Origin: JBFXAN01 sp050184225
GTDB lineage: Bacteria > Chloroflexota > Dehalococcoidia > CAUJGQ01
Direction: 5' to 3'
Length of the DNA stretch: 24,478 bases
Assembly (NCBI GenBank): GCA_050184225.1
Contig: JBFXAN010000091.1
Span: 1 to 24,478, forward strand
Part shown: piece after piece, positions 1 through 7,635 of the stretch
Numbering within the stretch: the stretch's first letter is position 1
Layout: each line of letters starts with the position of its first letter
Program-made: the position numbers and the translations under genes
Notes under the pieces: model-generated
Database searches by the model: none
What the model was told of the DNA's origin: nothing
What the model saw: the letters and a program-made list of their open reading frames with translations, nothing else

Positions 1-58
1 CCAGCAACGCGACGAGCAGGAGCGCAAGTGACGTAGCGCCACGCCATCGCACCTGCAT
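1..58 (-). CDS. N-terminus of an exported or membrane-anchored protein (partial)
   Basis: Only the first 19 codons are in the window; the gene runs off the left edge. Read on the minus strand from the ATG at 58, they begin MQVRWRGATS and continue into a Leu/Ala/Val-rich stretch. Two arginines followed by a hydrophobic core is the form of a signal peptide or signal anchor. A purine-rich GAGAGGG lies about 9 bases upstream and can serve as the ribosome binding site. The gene points the same way as gatA, whose stop is 188 bases upstream. A large inverted repeat lies between them, so co-transcription is uncertain. Function cannot be told from this fragment. Confidence 0.55.
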   Translation of the reverse strand, partial: MQVRWRGATSLALLLVALL

Positions 59-98
59 ACGCGTCCACCCTCTCGATCCATCGTACCGGATTTGGGAC

Positions 99-277
99 GG
101 ACCCCTCCCCCGGCCCCTCCCCCCGCTGACGCGCGGAGCGGGGTGCCTCGTCTAACTGTGATACCAGCCTTGTCCGATCCATCCGCCAGACGGTTGCCAA
201 GGCAAAGCTGGCAGCCCCGTGTCGATCAGGCACCCCGCTCCGCGCGTCAGCGGGGGGAGGGGCCGGGGGAGGGGTCC
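99..277. repeat. 50-bp perfect inverted repeat overlapping the gatA 3' end
   Basis: Positions 99-148 and 228-277 are exact reverse complements over 50 bp, separated by a 79-base loop. The arms are made of CCCCTCCCCC-type runs and the core GCTGACGCGCGGAGCGGGG. The right arm reaches into the gatA reading frame: it encodes the last nine residues (DPSPGPSPR) and the TGA stop. The pattern resembles the GC-rich intergenic palindromes at 2233-2257 and 3622-3648, and looks like a dispersed repeat family. No transposase is associated. It could also fold as a long hairpin in the gatA transcript. Confidence 0.9.
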
Positions 278-1749
278 GCCGCCGTTAGTTCTGCACGTCG
301 CTTGTGCCAGTCGGTCGCCTGCTCGTAGGCGTGGGCGACGCGGAGCATCGTCGCTTCGTCGAAGGCGCGGCCCAGGATCTGGAGGCCGACGGGCAGACCG
401 TTCTCAAAGCCGCAGGGTACGGAGACGCCGGGGATGCCGGCGATGTTGATCGGCAGGGTGCAGACGTCGCTCAGGTACATCTGCACCGGGTCATCGGTCT
501 TCTCGCCGATGCGGAAGGCGGGGGTCGGCGCCGTCGGCGTGATCAGGACATCGTAGCGGCTGAACGCATCCTCGAATTCCTGGCGGATCAGCGTGCGTAC
601 CTTCTGCGCCTTGAGGTAGTAGGCGTCGTAGTAGCCGGCCGAGAGCGCGTAGGTGCCGATCATGATCCGGCGCTTGACCTCATCGCCGAAGCCGCGGCCG
701 CGTGTCTGTTCCATGTTCTCCCACATGCTCGCGCCGTCCTGATAGGCGTAGCCGTACTTGACGCCGTCAAAGCGGGCCAGGTTCGCCGATGCCTCGCTCG
801 GCGCGATGATATAGTAGACGGCCAGCGCCGCCGATGTGCTCGGCAGCGATACCTCCCAGTCCACCTCCGCCCCGAGCGAGACGAGCGTGTTGATCGCCTC
901 GGTGACGGCGCCGCGCACACCGTCGGTCATGCCCTCGACGAAGTACTCGCGCGGCACGCCGATGCGCAGGCCCTTCACATCACCGGTCAGCGCCGTCGTC
1001 AGATCGAGGACCGGCATCGGCGCCGACGTTGCATCGAGCGGGTCGGGACCGGCGATCGTGGAAAGCAGCCGGGCCGCGTCCTCGACATCCCGCGCGAACG
1101 GACCGATCTGGTCGAGCGACGAGCCGAAGGCGATCAGACCGTAGCGGCTGACGCGACCGTAGGTCGGCTTGATGCCGACGATGCCGCAGAGCGCCGCCGG
1201 CTGGCGGATGCTGCCGCCGGTGTCGGAACCCAGTGTCAGCGGTGCTTCGCCCGATGCGACCGCCGCGGCTGAACCGCCGGAGGAGCCGCCCGGCACCCGT
1301 TCCAGATCCCAGGGGTTGCGCGTGACCTGGAACGCGGAGTTCTCCGTGGACGAGCCCATCGCAAACTCGTCCATGTTGAGCTTGCCGAGCATGACCGTGC
1401 CCGCCTGTTCCAGCTTCTTCACGACGGTCGCGTTGAAGGGTGGTACGAAGCCTTCGAGCATACGAGAGCCGGCGGTGGTGACGATCCCTTCGGTGATGAT
1501 CACGTCCTTGAGCGCGATCGGGATGCCGGTGAGCGGCGTGACATCATCGCCGGCGGCCAGCCGCTTGTCGGCGGCGCCGGCCTGCTCCAGCGCGCGTCCA
1601 CTGGTGACGCGCAGGTAGGAGCCGGTCTGATCACCGACCGCCTGGATGCGGTCGAGGAACGCCTGCGTAATCTCCCGCGAGGAGACCTCGCGGCGGGCGA
1701 GCAGCGCGGACAGCTCGTGAGCCGTTTGTTCGTAGAGTGGCTGGATCAT
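247..1749 (-). CDS. gatA: Glutamyl/aspartyl-tRNA amidotransferase subunit A
   Basis: GatA is the amidase subunit of GatCAB, which converts Glu-tRNA(Gln) and Asp-tRNA(Asn) to Gln-tRNA(Gln) and Asn-tRNA(Asn) in the cytoplasm. The 500-residue protein carries the amidase-signature Lys-cisSer-Ser triad: K81 in IALKDV, S156 in the GGSSGGS loop, and S180 in GSDTGGSIRQPA. The 99-residue K81-S180 spacing is typical of the family. Length is close to normal (about 480-490), with a short Pro-rich tail. That tail, DPSPGPSPR plus stop, is encoded by one arm of a 50-bp inverted repeat, so the original C-terminus was probably replaced. The gene follows gatC by 42 bases on the same strand and its ATG is preceded by GGAGA. 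gatB is not in the window. Confidence 0.97.
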   Translation of the reverse strand: MIQPLYEQTAHELSALLARREVSSREITQAFLDRIQAVGDQTGSYLRVTSGRALEQAGAADKRLAAGDDVTPLTGIPIALKDVIITEGIVTTAGSRMLEGFVPPFNATVVKKLEQAGTVMLGKLNMDEFAMGSSTENSAFQVTRNPWDLERVPGGSSGGSAAAVASGEAPLTLGSDTGGSIRQPAALCGIVGIKPTYGRVSRYGLIAFGSSLDQIGPFARDVEDAARLLSTIAGPDPLDATSAPMPVLDLTTALTGDVKGLRIGVPREYFVEGMTDGVRGAVTEAINTLVSLGAEVDWEVSLPSTSAALAVYYIIAPSEASANLARFDGVKYGYAYQDGASMWENMEQTRGRGFGDEVKRRIMIGTYALSAGYYDAYYLKAQKVRTLIRQEFEDAFSRYDVLITPTAPTPAFRIGEKTDDPVQMYLSDVCTLPINIAGIPGVSVPCGFENGLPVGLQILGRAFDEATMLRVAHAYEQATDWHKRRAELTAADPSPGPSPR

Positions 1750-1791
1750 GATCGGCCTGTCTCCGGCGCAGATCGCGCGGATGGAGGAGAT

Positions 1792-2079
1792 TTATTCGAG
1801 GACGCGGCGGACGCGGACGAAATTGCCTTCCCGTAACGGTGCATTTGCCAGCGCCACGTCGACCGGCAGGGAGGGCCGCAACTCGTCGTCGCGCACCACA
1901 TTCTCCAACGAAAGCTGATAGGCGGTCGGCGGCACGCTGTCTGTATCGAGTGACTTAAGCGCCTCGAACTGGTCGAGGATCTGGGAAAGCTGCCCCTGGA
2001 ACTTCGTCACCTCATCCTCGGACAATCCAAGCCGGGCCAATCGAGCGATGTGAAGAACCTCGTCACGAGTGAGTGACAC
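1792..2079 (-). CDS. gatC: Glutamyl/aspartyl-tRNA amidotransferase subunit C
   Basis: GatC is the small subunit that wraps around GatA and stabilises the GatCAB complex. The 95-residue product has the family's normal length and opening, with LTRDEVLHIARLARL near the N-terminus and a FVRVRRVLE-like end (GatC proteins usually end in a short conserved 'VPRVL' segment). The start is GTG at 2079, chosen because TTGGAGGC lies 8 bases upstream and the family starts a few residues before the first helix. It is the first gene of a gatC-gatA unit. An extended -10 promoter lies about 30 bases upstream. Confidence 0.95.
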   Translation of the reverse strand: MSLTRDEVLHIARLARLGLSEDEVTKFQGQLSQILDQFEALKSLDTDSVPPTAYQLSLENVVRDDELRPSLPVDVALANAPLREGNFVRVRRVLE

Positions 2080-2109
2080 GTCGTGCCTCCAATATGTCGC
2101 AGCGAACCG

Positions 2110-2118
2110 AGTATAGCA
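2110..2118 (-). promoter_or_regulatory. Extended -10 promoter of gatC-gatA
   Basis: On the minus strand the sequence reads TGC-TATACT, an extended -10 element with a five-of-six match to TATAAT. The GTG start of gatC lies about 31 bases downstream, leaving a short leader with the GGAGG binding site. No good -35 box is visible, which is common for extended -10 promoters. It is supported by position and motif only. Confidence 0.45.
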
Positions 2119-2232
2119 GACGCCACCGCACCCCCTCTCCCGAACGAATCGCGCCGCCTAGAATAATCAGAGTTGAGTTCTCATCCCGTCACCACACGGA
2201 AATACACGCTCAACCATCGGTTGAAGCGTACT

Positions 2233-2257
2233 CCCCCTTCCCTGCGAGGGAAGGGGG
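2233..2257. repeat. GC-rich hairpin repeat upstream of the methyltransferase gene
   Basis: Two perfect 11-base arms, CCCCCTTCCCT and its complement, are separated by a 3-base loop (GCG). The hairpin ends 18 bases before the ATG at 2276. It resembles the 3622-3648 hairpin and the long repeat at 99-277 in having C-rich/G-rich arms, so it is probably a degenerate copy of the same dispersed family. It could fold in the leader RNA of the downstream gene and hinder or modulate ribosome access. Confidence 0.75.
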
Positions 2258-2275
2258 TCGGGGGGTTAGGTCCGC

Positions 2276-3010
2276 ATGGTTCTCGATACGGAGCGCGCGA
2301 TCACGCTCGGTCATCCCAGCTACGTCTGGCGGTCCGGGCAGGAGCGGCGTCTCAGCTTGATCCGGCGGTACGCGCCGCTCGACGGGATGCGCGTGCTCGA
2401 TATCGGCTGCGGCCTCGGCGCCTACGTCGCCAACTTCGGCCGGTTCACAGACGAGGCGTATGGGATGGATGTCGATCCGCCGCGCGTGCAGGAGGGCCGC
2501 CGGCGGGGCATCGGCAACCTGCTGCTCGCGGCCGCGGAGTCGCTGCCCTTCGCGGCCGGCACCTTCGATGTGATCGTGCTGAATGAGGTGATCGAGCATG
2601 TCCGCGACGACCGGGCGACGCTCCGCGAGGCCCTGCGTATTCTGCGTCCCGGCGGATCGGTCGTCATCTTTGCGCCGAACCGGCTGTACCCATTCGAGAC
2701 ACACGGTGTTTACTTGGGAAAGCGATACGTCTTCGGCAATATACCCCTTGTGAACTGGCTTCCGAACCCGGTGCGGAATCGGGTCGTGCCGCACGCCCGC
2801 GCCTATCTCCGCGGCGATATCCGGCGGCTCGTGCGCCGGTTGCCGGCGGATATGCTGGTCCACGGGTATGTTTATCCGGGTTTCGACAACATCGCCGGTC
2901 GAAGCCCGGGGGGTGCGACGCTTTTGCGAAAGGTGCTGTATCTCCTCGAATCCACTCCCCTCAACCGCTTCGGCCTGTCACACTTTGTCGTGTTGCGCCG
3001 AAGAGCGTAG
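2276..3010 (+). CDS. Class I SAM-dependent methyltransferase
   Basis: A 244-residue soluble protein with a Rossmann-type methyltransferase core. Motif I is VLDIGCGLGAYV (about residues 40-51). An acidic residue at the end of strand 2 follows (GMDVDPP, about 63-69), then AESLPFAAGTFDVIVLNEVIEHV (residues about 86-108), with the D-V-I-x-x-x-E-V-x-E-H signature of the Methyltransf_11/UbiE-like group, and then LRPGGSVVIFAPN. The C-terminal 70 residues are basic and may bind the substrate. The substrate cannot be deduced; relatives include small-molecule and glycolipid methylases. The start at 2276 gives a natural N-terminus, but the upstream sequence is a hairpin repeat and the ribosome binding site is poor. 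It stands alone, divergent from gatC. Confidence 0.85.
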   Translation: MVLDTERAITLGHPSYVWRSGQERRLSLIRRYAPLDGMRVLDIGCGLGAYVANFGRFTDEAYGMDVDPPRVQEGRRRGIGNLLLAAAESLPFAAGTFDVIVLNEVIEHVRDDRATLREALRILRPGGSVVIFAPNRLYPFETHGVYLGKRYVFGNIPLVNWLPNPVRNRVVPHARAYLRGDIRRLVRRLPADMLVHGYVYPGFDNIAGRSPGGATLLRKVLYLLESTPLNRFGLSHFVVLRRRA

Positions 3011-3051
3011 AGGGCGGCATCGGCGGCGATCGCCGTGGCTGAACGAACTGC

Positions 3052-3273
3052 ATGAATCCATGGCTTTTGATCGCCGTGATCGTGGGGCTGCTCTTCCCAC
3101 CCGCCGTTGCCGTGGCGATCGTTTACTTTGCCGCGCCGAAAGGCTCGCAGGCAAACTGGGGGCTGGTCCTCGCCTTTGGCAAAGGGATTGGGCTTGGCAT
3201 CGTGTTTGGGGCGACGGTGTGTGCCGTCGTCATCGGCATCGTGCTCGGCATCGCCGCGCTCACCGGCCGATGA
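3052..3273 (+). CDS. Small two-helix membrane protein, unknown
   Basis: A 73-residue hydrophobic protein. It has one transmembrane stretch at residues about 4-27 (LLIAVIVGLLFPPAVAVAIV), a short polar loop with KGSQANW, and a second Gly-rich helix at about 43-70 (GIGLGIVFGATVCAVV). The ATG at 3052 lies 41 bases after the methyltransferase stop on the same strand, so the two may be co-transcribed. No ribosome binding site of good quality is seen. I do not recognise a family. Its composition and regular helix lengths argue that it is real. Confidence 0.6.
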   Translation: MNPWLLIAVIVGLLFPPAVAVAIVYFAAPKGSQANWGLVLAFGKGIGLGIVFGATVCAVVIGIVLGIAALTGR

Positions 3274-3301
3274 CATGCACGTATACGCGTGATGGGCGCT
3301 T

Positions 3302-3514
3302 TTAGAGCAGCCGGCGGATCGGCTTGCGGCCCGGCCGGGGGTCGTAGTTGGCCTTGAACATCTCGAGCTTGTCGCGCTCGATCAGGTACTTGCCGGCGAA
3401 GAGGGTAGCCGGCACCTTCTTCTGCTTGATCAACCGTCGGAGACTCTGAGGGTGGATGCCCAGCACCCGCGCGGCTTCCACCAGATCCAGAAAATTGTCA
3501 AACGGGTCGCTCAC
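3302..3514 (-). CDS. Excisionase-type helix-turn-helix protein
   Basis: A 70-residue basic protein. Residues about 9-60 match the small winged-helix excisionase/MerR-like fold (HTH_17): LDLVEAARVLGIHPQSLRRLIKQ gives the helix-turn-helix, followed by a strand pair around KVPATLFAGKYLIERDKL. The tail (YDPRPGRKPIRRLL) is basic. Such proteins bind DNA as small regulators or recombination directionality factors. No integrase or phage gene is nearby, so a regulator is more likely. The start is GTG at 3514, which has GGGGGAG upstream at good spacing; the nearby ATG at 3519 is out of frame and stops after two codons. Confidence 0.75.
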   Translation of the reverse strand: MSDPFDNFLDLVEAARVLGIHPQSLRRLIKQKKVPATLFAGKYLIERDKLEMFKANYDPRPGRKPIRRLL

Positions 3515-3621
3515 GCCATCGCTCCCCCTGACCTCCGACTTCGGCCGCAGATGGCCGAACCTCCGAAAGTATAAGCGGTTGATCCGTTTCGCGAAAGCGT
3601 GGCGGCGGCCCTCACCCCCGG

Positions 3622-3648
3622 CCCCTCTCCCGCCGCGCGGGAGAGGGG
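3622..3648. repeat. GC-rich hairpin repeat in intergenic region
   Basis: A perfect 12-bp stem, CCCCTCTCCCGC with its complement, is closed by a 3-base loop. It lies between the HTH gene and apgM, which are transcribed away from each other. The arms resemble those of the repeats at 99-277 and 2233-2257. It lacks a T-run on either strand, so it is not an intrinsic terminator. The rest of 3515-3767 shows nothing that looks coding. Confidence 0.75.
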
Positions 3649-3767
3649 AGCCTCACGTAACCGATGCTTCCAGCCCGATCGATCGGTGTTGTTAGTACGA
3701 TGAGAGATGGTAAGGGCAAAGTCACGCGGCGCATAGCCTACAGCTTTGAAACGAGTAGAATGGCGGC

Positions 3768-4970
3768 ATGGACGATGCATTGCTCAACGAGATCGTGATT
3801 CCCGGCACCAGCAAGATCGTGCTGCTCGTCATGGATGGGCTCGGCGGTCTGCCGCATCCAGCGACCGGCCTCACCGAACTCGAACAAGCGCGGACGCCGA
3901 ACCTCGATGCGCTTGCCCGCGCGGGGATCTGCGGCCTGACGATCCCCGTTGCACCGGGGGTGACGCCCGGCAGCGGCCCCGGTCATCTCGCGCTGTTCGG
4001 ATACGACCCGATCCGCAACAACATCGGCCGCGGCGTACTCGAGGCGGTTGGGATCGACTTTCCGCTGGAGCCTACCGACGTGGCGGCGCGCGGCAACTTC
4101 TGCACGGTCGATGCGGATGGAATCATCACCGACCGCCGCGCCGGACGCGTGCCGACGGCGATCAGCACAGAGTTGTGCAAGCAACTGCAAGCGATCGAGT
4201 TACCTGGGGTTCAGGCATTCGTCGAACCCGTGCGCGAGCATCGCTTCGTCCTCGTTCTGCGCGGCGAAGGGCTTTCGGATCGGCTCAGCGGTACCGACCC
4301 GAACCGGGAGGGACTGGCGCCATTGCCGGTCAATCCGCTTGCCGAAGAGGCGCGGGAGTCGGCTGACCTGCTCAACCGCTGGATCGCCGAGGCGAAGAAC
4401 GTGATCGGCACGCGCGACACGGCCAACATGGTGCTCGTGCGCGGCTTCGCCAAACATCCGACGATGCCGTCGATGCTGGATCGCTACAAGCTCAACGCGG
4501 CTGCCGTCGCGATCTACCCAATGTACCGCGGGCTGGCGAAGCTCGTCGGTATGACGGCGCTGCCCGGCGGTGCGTCGTTCGAGGACGAGATCCAGACCGT
4601 CCGCGATCATTGGGACGAGTTCGACTTCTTCTTCGTGCACTACAAGCCCACCGATGCCGCCGGTGAGGACGGTAACTTCGAGGCGAAGGTGGAGGCGTTC
4701 GAAGCGCTTGACAGACTGCTCCCCGGCCTGACCGAACTCCAGCCCGACGTGCTGATGGTGGCCGGCGACCACTCCACGCCGTCGATCATGGCGGCGCATA
4801 GCTGGCACCCGGTGCCGTTCCTGCTGCATGGTCCGTGGTGCCGGGCCGACCGTGCCGATGCCTTCAGCGAGCGCGAATGCGAGCGCGGTGTACTCGGCAC
4901 CTTCCCGGCGATGCAGGCGCTGCAACACGCGATGGCGCATGCCGGTCGCTTTACCAAGTACGGAGCGTGA
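3768..4970 (+). CDS. apgM: 2,3-bisphosphoglycerate-independent phosphoglycerate mutase, archaeal type
   Basis: ApgM interconverts 3- and 2-phosphoglycerate in glycolysis/gluconeogenesis through a phosphoserine intermediate and two metal ions. The 400-residue protein belongs to the short archaeal-type family of the alkaline phosphatase superfamily, not the 510-residue GpmI type. Key elements are VMDGLGG with metal ligand D23, the nucleophile S69 in TPGSGPGHLALFGYDP, the VHYKPTDAAGEDG segment near residue 288, D334/H335 in VAGDHS, and H344 and H347 in AHSWH. It overlaps tpiA in a GTGA junction, so two triose-phase glycolytic enzymes form one unit. No Shine-Dalgarno precedes the ATG, but TAGAAT ends 6 bases before it, so a leaderless mRNA is possible. 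Confidence 0.95.
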   Translation: MDDALLNEIVIPGTSKIVLLVMDGLGGLPHPATGLTELEQARTPNLDALARAGICGLTIPVAPGVTPGSGPGHLALFGYDPIRNNIGRGVLEAVGIDFPLEPTDVAARGNFCTVDADGIITDRRAGRVPTAISTELCKQLQAIELPGVQAFVEPVREHRFVLVLRGEGLSDRLSGTDPNREGLAPLPVNPLAEEARESADLLNRWIAEAKNVIGTRDTANMVLVRGFAKHPTMPSMLDRYKLNAAAVAIYPMYRGLAKLVGMTALPGGASFEDEIQTVRDHWDEFDFFFVHYKPTDAAGEDGNFEAKVEAFEALDRLLPGLTELQPDVLMVAGDHSTPSIMAAHSWHPVPFLLHGPWCRADRADAFSERECERGVLGTFPAMQALQHAMAHAGRFTKYGA

Positions 4971-5731
4971 CCACGGTGGCGGATCGAACGCCGGTGATCG
5001 CCGGCAACTGGAAGATGAACCCCCTCGGCGATGACGCGCGCACGTTGGGCGAGGCGCTCCGCGCGACGGTCGGCAGCATGTCGGGCGTCGAACGCGTGCT
5101 CTGTCCCCCCTTCGTCTACCTTCCCGCCGTGCGCGATGTCCTCGCGGGTTCGGATATCGGCCTCGGCGCACAGGATGCGTACCCGCAGGACACCGGCGCT
5201 TACACCGGTGAGGTGAGCGCGGCGATGCTCGCCGGTATCGTTCAATACGTGATCATCGGTCACTCGGAGCGGCGGACCTATTTCGGTGAAACGGACGAGA
5301 CGGTGCGGCAGAAGGTCGAGGCAGTTCTTCGCCACAACCTGCGGCCGATCATCTGCGTCGGCGAGACGCTCGACCAGCGCGAGGCTGGTGAGACGGCAGA
5401 TGTCCTCCGCCGCCAGGTTGAGGACGGATTCAGCGGACTGAACCTGCCGGACGATGTGATCATCGCCTACGAGCCGGTCTGGGCGATCGGCACCGGCCGC
5501 GCCGCCACTGCCGCCATCGCCGAGGAGGCGTGCGGCATGATCCGCCTGCTCGTCGCCGAGAGCCATGGTCCCGCTGTCGCCGGTGGCGCCCGCATCCTCT
5601 ATGGCGGCAGCGTCACGCCTGCCAACGTGAAAGAGTTCCTGGGCCAGCCGGATGTTGACGGCGCACTGGTCGGCGGCGCCTCGCTCAAGGCCGACGACTT
5701 CACCGGCATTGTGCGTCAGGCGGCGGAGTAG
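4967..5731 (+). CDS. tpiA: Triosephosphate isomerase
   Basis: TpiA interconverts dihydroxyacetone phosphate and glyceraldehyde 3-phosphate in the cytoplasm. I place the start at GTG 4967, overlapping the apgM stop by 4 bases. This gives 254 residues, the normal length for the family, with the first strand (VIAGNWKMN) ten residues in. The open frame continues further upstream inside apgM but that is not conserved sequence. Catalytic residues are all present: K16 in NWKMN, H99 in IIGHSERR and E169 in AYEPVWAIGTG. The flexible loop 6 motif and the phosphate-binding GGS (residues 213-215) and GGASL (237-241) segments are also intact. A weak ACGGAGC precedes the start. Expression is probably coupled to apgM. 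Confidence 0.97.
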   Translation: MTTVADRTPVIAGNWKMNPLGDDARTLGEALRATVGSMSGVERVLCPPFVYLPAVRDVLAGSDIGLGAQDAYPQDTGAYTGEVSAAMLAGIVQYVIIGHSERRTYFGETDETVRQKVEAVLRHNLRPIICVGETLDQREAGETADVLRRQVEDGFSGLNLPDDVIIAYEPVWAIGTGRAATAAIAEEACGMIRLLVAESHGPAVAGGARILYGGSVTPANVKEFLGQPDVDGALVGGASLKADDFTGIVRQAAE

Positions 5732-5793
5732 GGAGGCGGTGGTCTGAACCGAGCGCGCTCCTCTGCCGGGCACAATCCTTGTCCTCGCTGCAC

Positions 5794-6735
5794 ATGACAC
5801 AACCGCCGCGTCCCGTTCTCTTCGTCGTCGGGCCGACCGCAAGCGGCAAGACTGCACTCGCCATTGCGCTGGCCGCACGCTTCGACGGTGAGATCGTCAA
5901 TGGAGACTCCCGCCAGTTCTATCGGGGCATGGATATCGGCACCGCCAAGCCGACGCCGAACGAGCAATCTCGTGCGGCCCACCATCTGGTCGACGTTGCC
6001 GAGCCGGCCGAGGCGTGTGGACTGGCCTGGTTTCTGGACCGTGCCCACGCGGTCATCCGCACGATCAGCGATCGGGAGCGCCTGCCGATCGTCTGCGGCG
6101 GCACAGGCCAGTTCATCCGCGCGCTGCTCGAAGATTGGCAAGTGCCGCGCGTTCCGCCCGACCCGGCGCTCCGGTCGGAGCTCGAGTCGCGTCTGGCCGT
6201 GGAGGGTGTGGCGTCGCTTGTTGCCGAGCTAACGCGGCTCGATCCGATGGCGGCCCAACGCGTGGACGCCATGAACCCACGCCGCGTCATGCGTGCGATT
6301 GAGGTCGCGCGCGCCGCTCCCTCACCTGCCGAGCCAGCTGCTCACCGCGAACTGCTCGATCAACGGCTCGTGCTTGGTATTCAGGTCGATCGAACCGTGC
6401 TGTACCAGCGGATCGACGCGCGGGTCGACGCAATGTTTGCGGGAGGATTGGTGGAGGAGGTGCGCGCCCTGACCGCGGACGGCCGTGGGTGCGGGAACTT
6501 CGCCTTCAACGCGATCGGCTACCGGCAGGTTTGCGACTTCCTCGCGGGCAACTCTACACTTGAGGAAGCGCGGTCCCGAACCAAGTTGGCGACCCATCGA
6601 CTGGCCCGCACCCAGGCCACCTGGTTCCGACGCTCCGATCCACGCATCACCTGGCTGGATGCGGGACCGAACCTCGAAGCGCAGGCGCTGGCCGTCACGG
6701 CGGCATTTCTCCGAACAACCGGATACCGGGAGTGA
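5794..6735 (+). CDS. miaA: tRNA dimethylallyltransferase
   Basis: MiaA transfers an isoprenyl group from DMAPP to N6 of A37 in tRNAs reading UNN codons. The 313-residue protein begins MTQPPRPVLF and has the P-loop GPTASGKT (residues 13-20), the GDSRQFYRGMDIGTAKP motif (catalytic Asp and Thr), VCGGTGQFIRAL, and the family segment RIDARVDAMFAGGLVEEV, followed by NAIGYRQ. Length is normal. An in-frame TTG at 5779 would add five residues; neither start has a clear ribosome binding site and I prefer the ATG. It lies 62 bases after tpiA and 4 bases before dapF, on the same strand. Confidence 0.95.
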   Translation: MTQPPRPVLFVVGPTASGKTALAIALAARFDGEIVNGDSRQFYRGMDIGTAKPTPNEQSRAAHHLVDVAEPAEACGLAWFLDRAHAVIRTISDRERLPIVCGGTGQFIRALLEDWQVPRVPPDPALRSELESRLAVEGVASLVAELTRLDPMAAQRVDAMNPRRVMRAIEVARAAPSPAEPAAHRELLDQRLVLGIQVDRTVLYQRIDARVDAMFAGGLVEEVRALTADGRGCGNFAFNAIGYRQVCDFLAGNSTLEEARSRTKLATHRLARTQATWFRRSDPRITWLDAGPNLEAQALAVTAAFLRTTGYRE

Positions 6736-6739
6736 GGCC

Positions 6740-7588
6740 ATGCAGTTCACAAAGATGCACGGCACCGGCAACGACTTCGTCATGGTCGATGCGCGGGAAT
6801 TCGCCGCTGACTGGGAGACGCTCGCCCGCGCTGTCTGCGACCGCCACTTCGGCGTGGGCAGCGATGGCCTGATCCTCGCTCTCCCCGCCGCTGACGCCGA
6901 TCTACGGATGCGGATGTTCAACCCGGACGGCTCTGAGGCAGAGATGTGCGGCAACGGTATCCGCTGCCTCGCCAAGTACGCCGTCGAGCGTGGCATCGTC
7001 GCACAGAAGGACGGCGCGATCCTGGTCGATACTCTGGCGGGACGCCTGCGCTGTGAAGTCTTCGGCGAGAACAGCCTGATCGATCGTGTCCGGGTGAGCA
7101 TGGGCGCGCCGCGCTTCGCGCCGAATGAGATTCCCGTGGTCGCCGAGTCCTCCGGCCCGGTGCGCGATCTGCCGGTCACGGTTGAAGGCGGCGACTTCCG
7201 CGTCACCTGTGTCTCGATGGGCAATCCGCATGCGGTGCACTTCACCGAGCAGCCGGTCGGCGAAATCGACCTGGGCACGCTCGGCCCCCGCGTCGAACAC
7301 CATCTCCTCTTTCCCCGCCGTGTCAATTTCGAGGTCGTCAACGTCCTGGGCCGGGACCGGCTGCGGATGCGCGTCTGGGAGCGCGGCGCCGGCATGACGC
7401 TCGCCTGCGGCACCGGCGCCTGCGCCACCGCTGTCGCCGCCCGTCTGCACGGCCTGGTGGATGATGTCGTCGATATCGAGTTGCCCGGCGGTGTTGTCCG
7501 CATCGAATGGGATGGTCAGGGCGAGGTCTACTTGTCTGGTCCGGCTGAGACAGTCTTCGAAGGTGAGTGGCTGCGTCCCATCCCCTGA
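6740..7588 (+). CDS. dapF: Diaminopimelate epimerase
   Basis: DapF converts LL- to meso-diaminopimelate, the precursor of lysine and of the peptidoglycan cross-link. The 282-residue protein starts at ATG 6740 (MQFTKMHGTGNDF is the standard opening), preceded by AGTGAGGCC. The two catalytic cysteines are present as a pair of bases: C70 in EMCGNGIRC and C223 in ACGTGACAT. The family segments FGVGSDGL (37-44), FNPDGSEAEMCGNG and VSMGNPHAV are all intact. It begins 4 bases after miaA. With dapL downstream it marks the aminotransferase variant of the lysine pathway. Confidence 0.97.
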   Translation: MQFTKMHGTGNDFVMVDAREFAADWETLARAVCDRHFGVGSDGLILALPAADADLRMRMFNPDGSEAEMCGNGIRCLAKYAVERGIVAQKDGAILVDTLAGRLRCEVFGENSLIDRVRVSMGAPRFAPNEIPVVAESSGPVRDLPVTVEGGDFRVTCVSMGNPHAVHFTEQPVGEIDLGTLGPRVEHHLLFPRRVNFEVVNVLGRDRLRMRVWERGAGMTLACGTGACATAVAARLHGLVDDVVDIELPGGVVRIEWDGQGEVYLSGPAETVFEGEWLRPIP

Positions 7589-7635
7589 GCACCCGGAGAG
7601 AAGGGGCAGCTATCTGGAGGAACCAGGAACGAACC

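Noticed and set aside
304..1272. Long open frame opposite gatA on the plus strand
   Set aside because: Its composition (Arg/Asp/Val-rich) is that of an antisense shadow in high-GC DNA; gatA has full catalytic motifs.
4640..5878. 412-codon open frame opposite apgM-tpiA
   Set aside because: No family motif or ribosome binding site; both genes on the other strand are clear.
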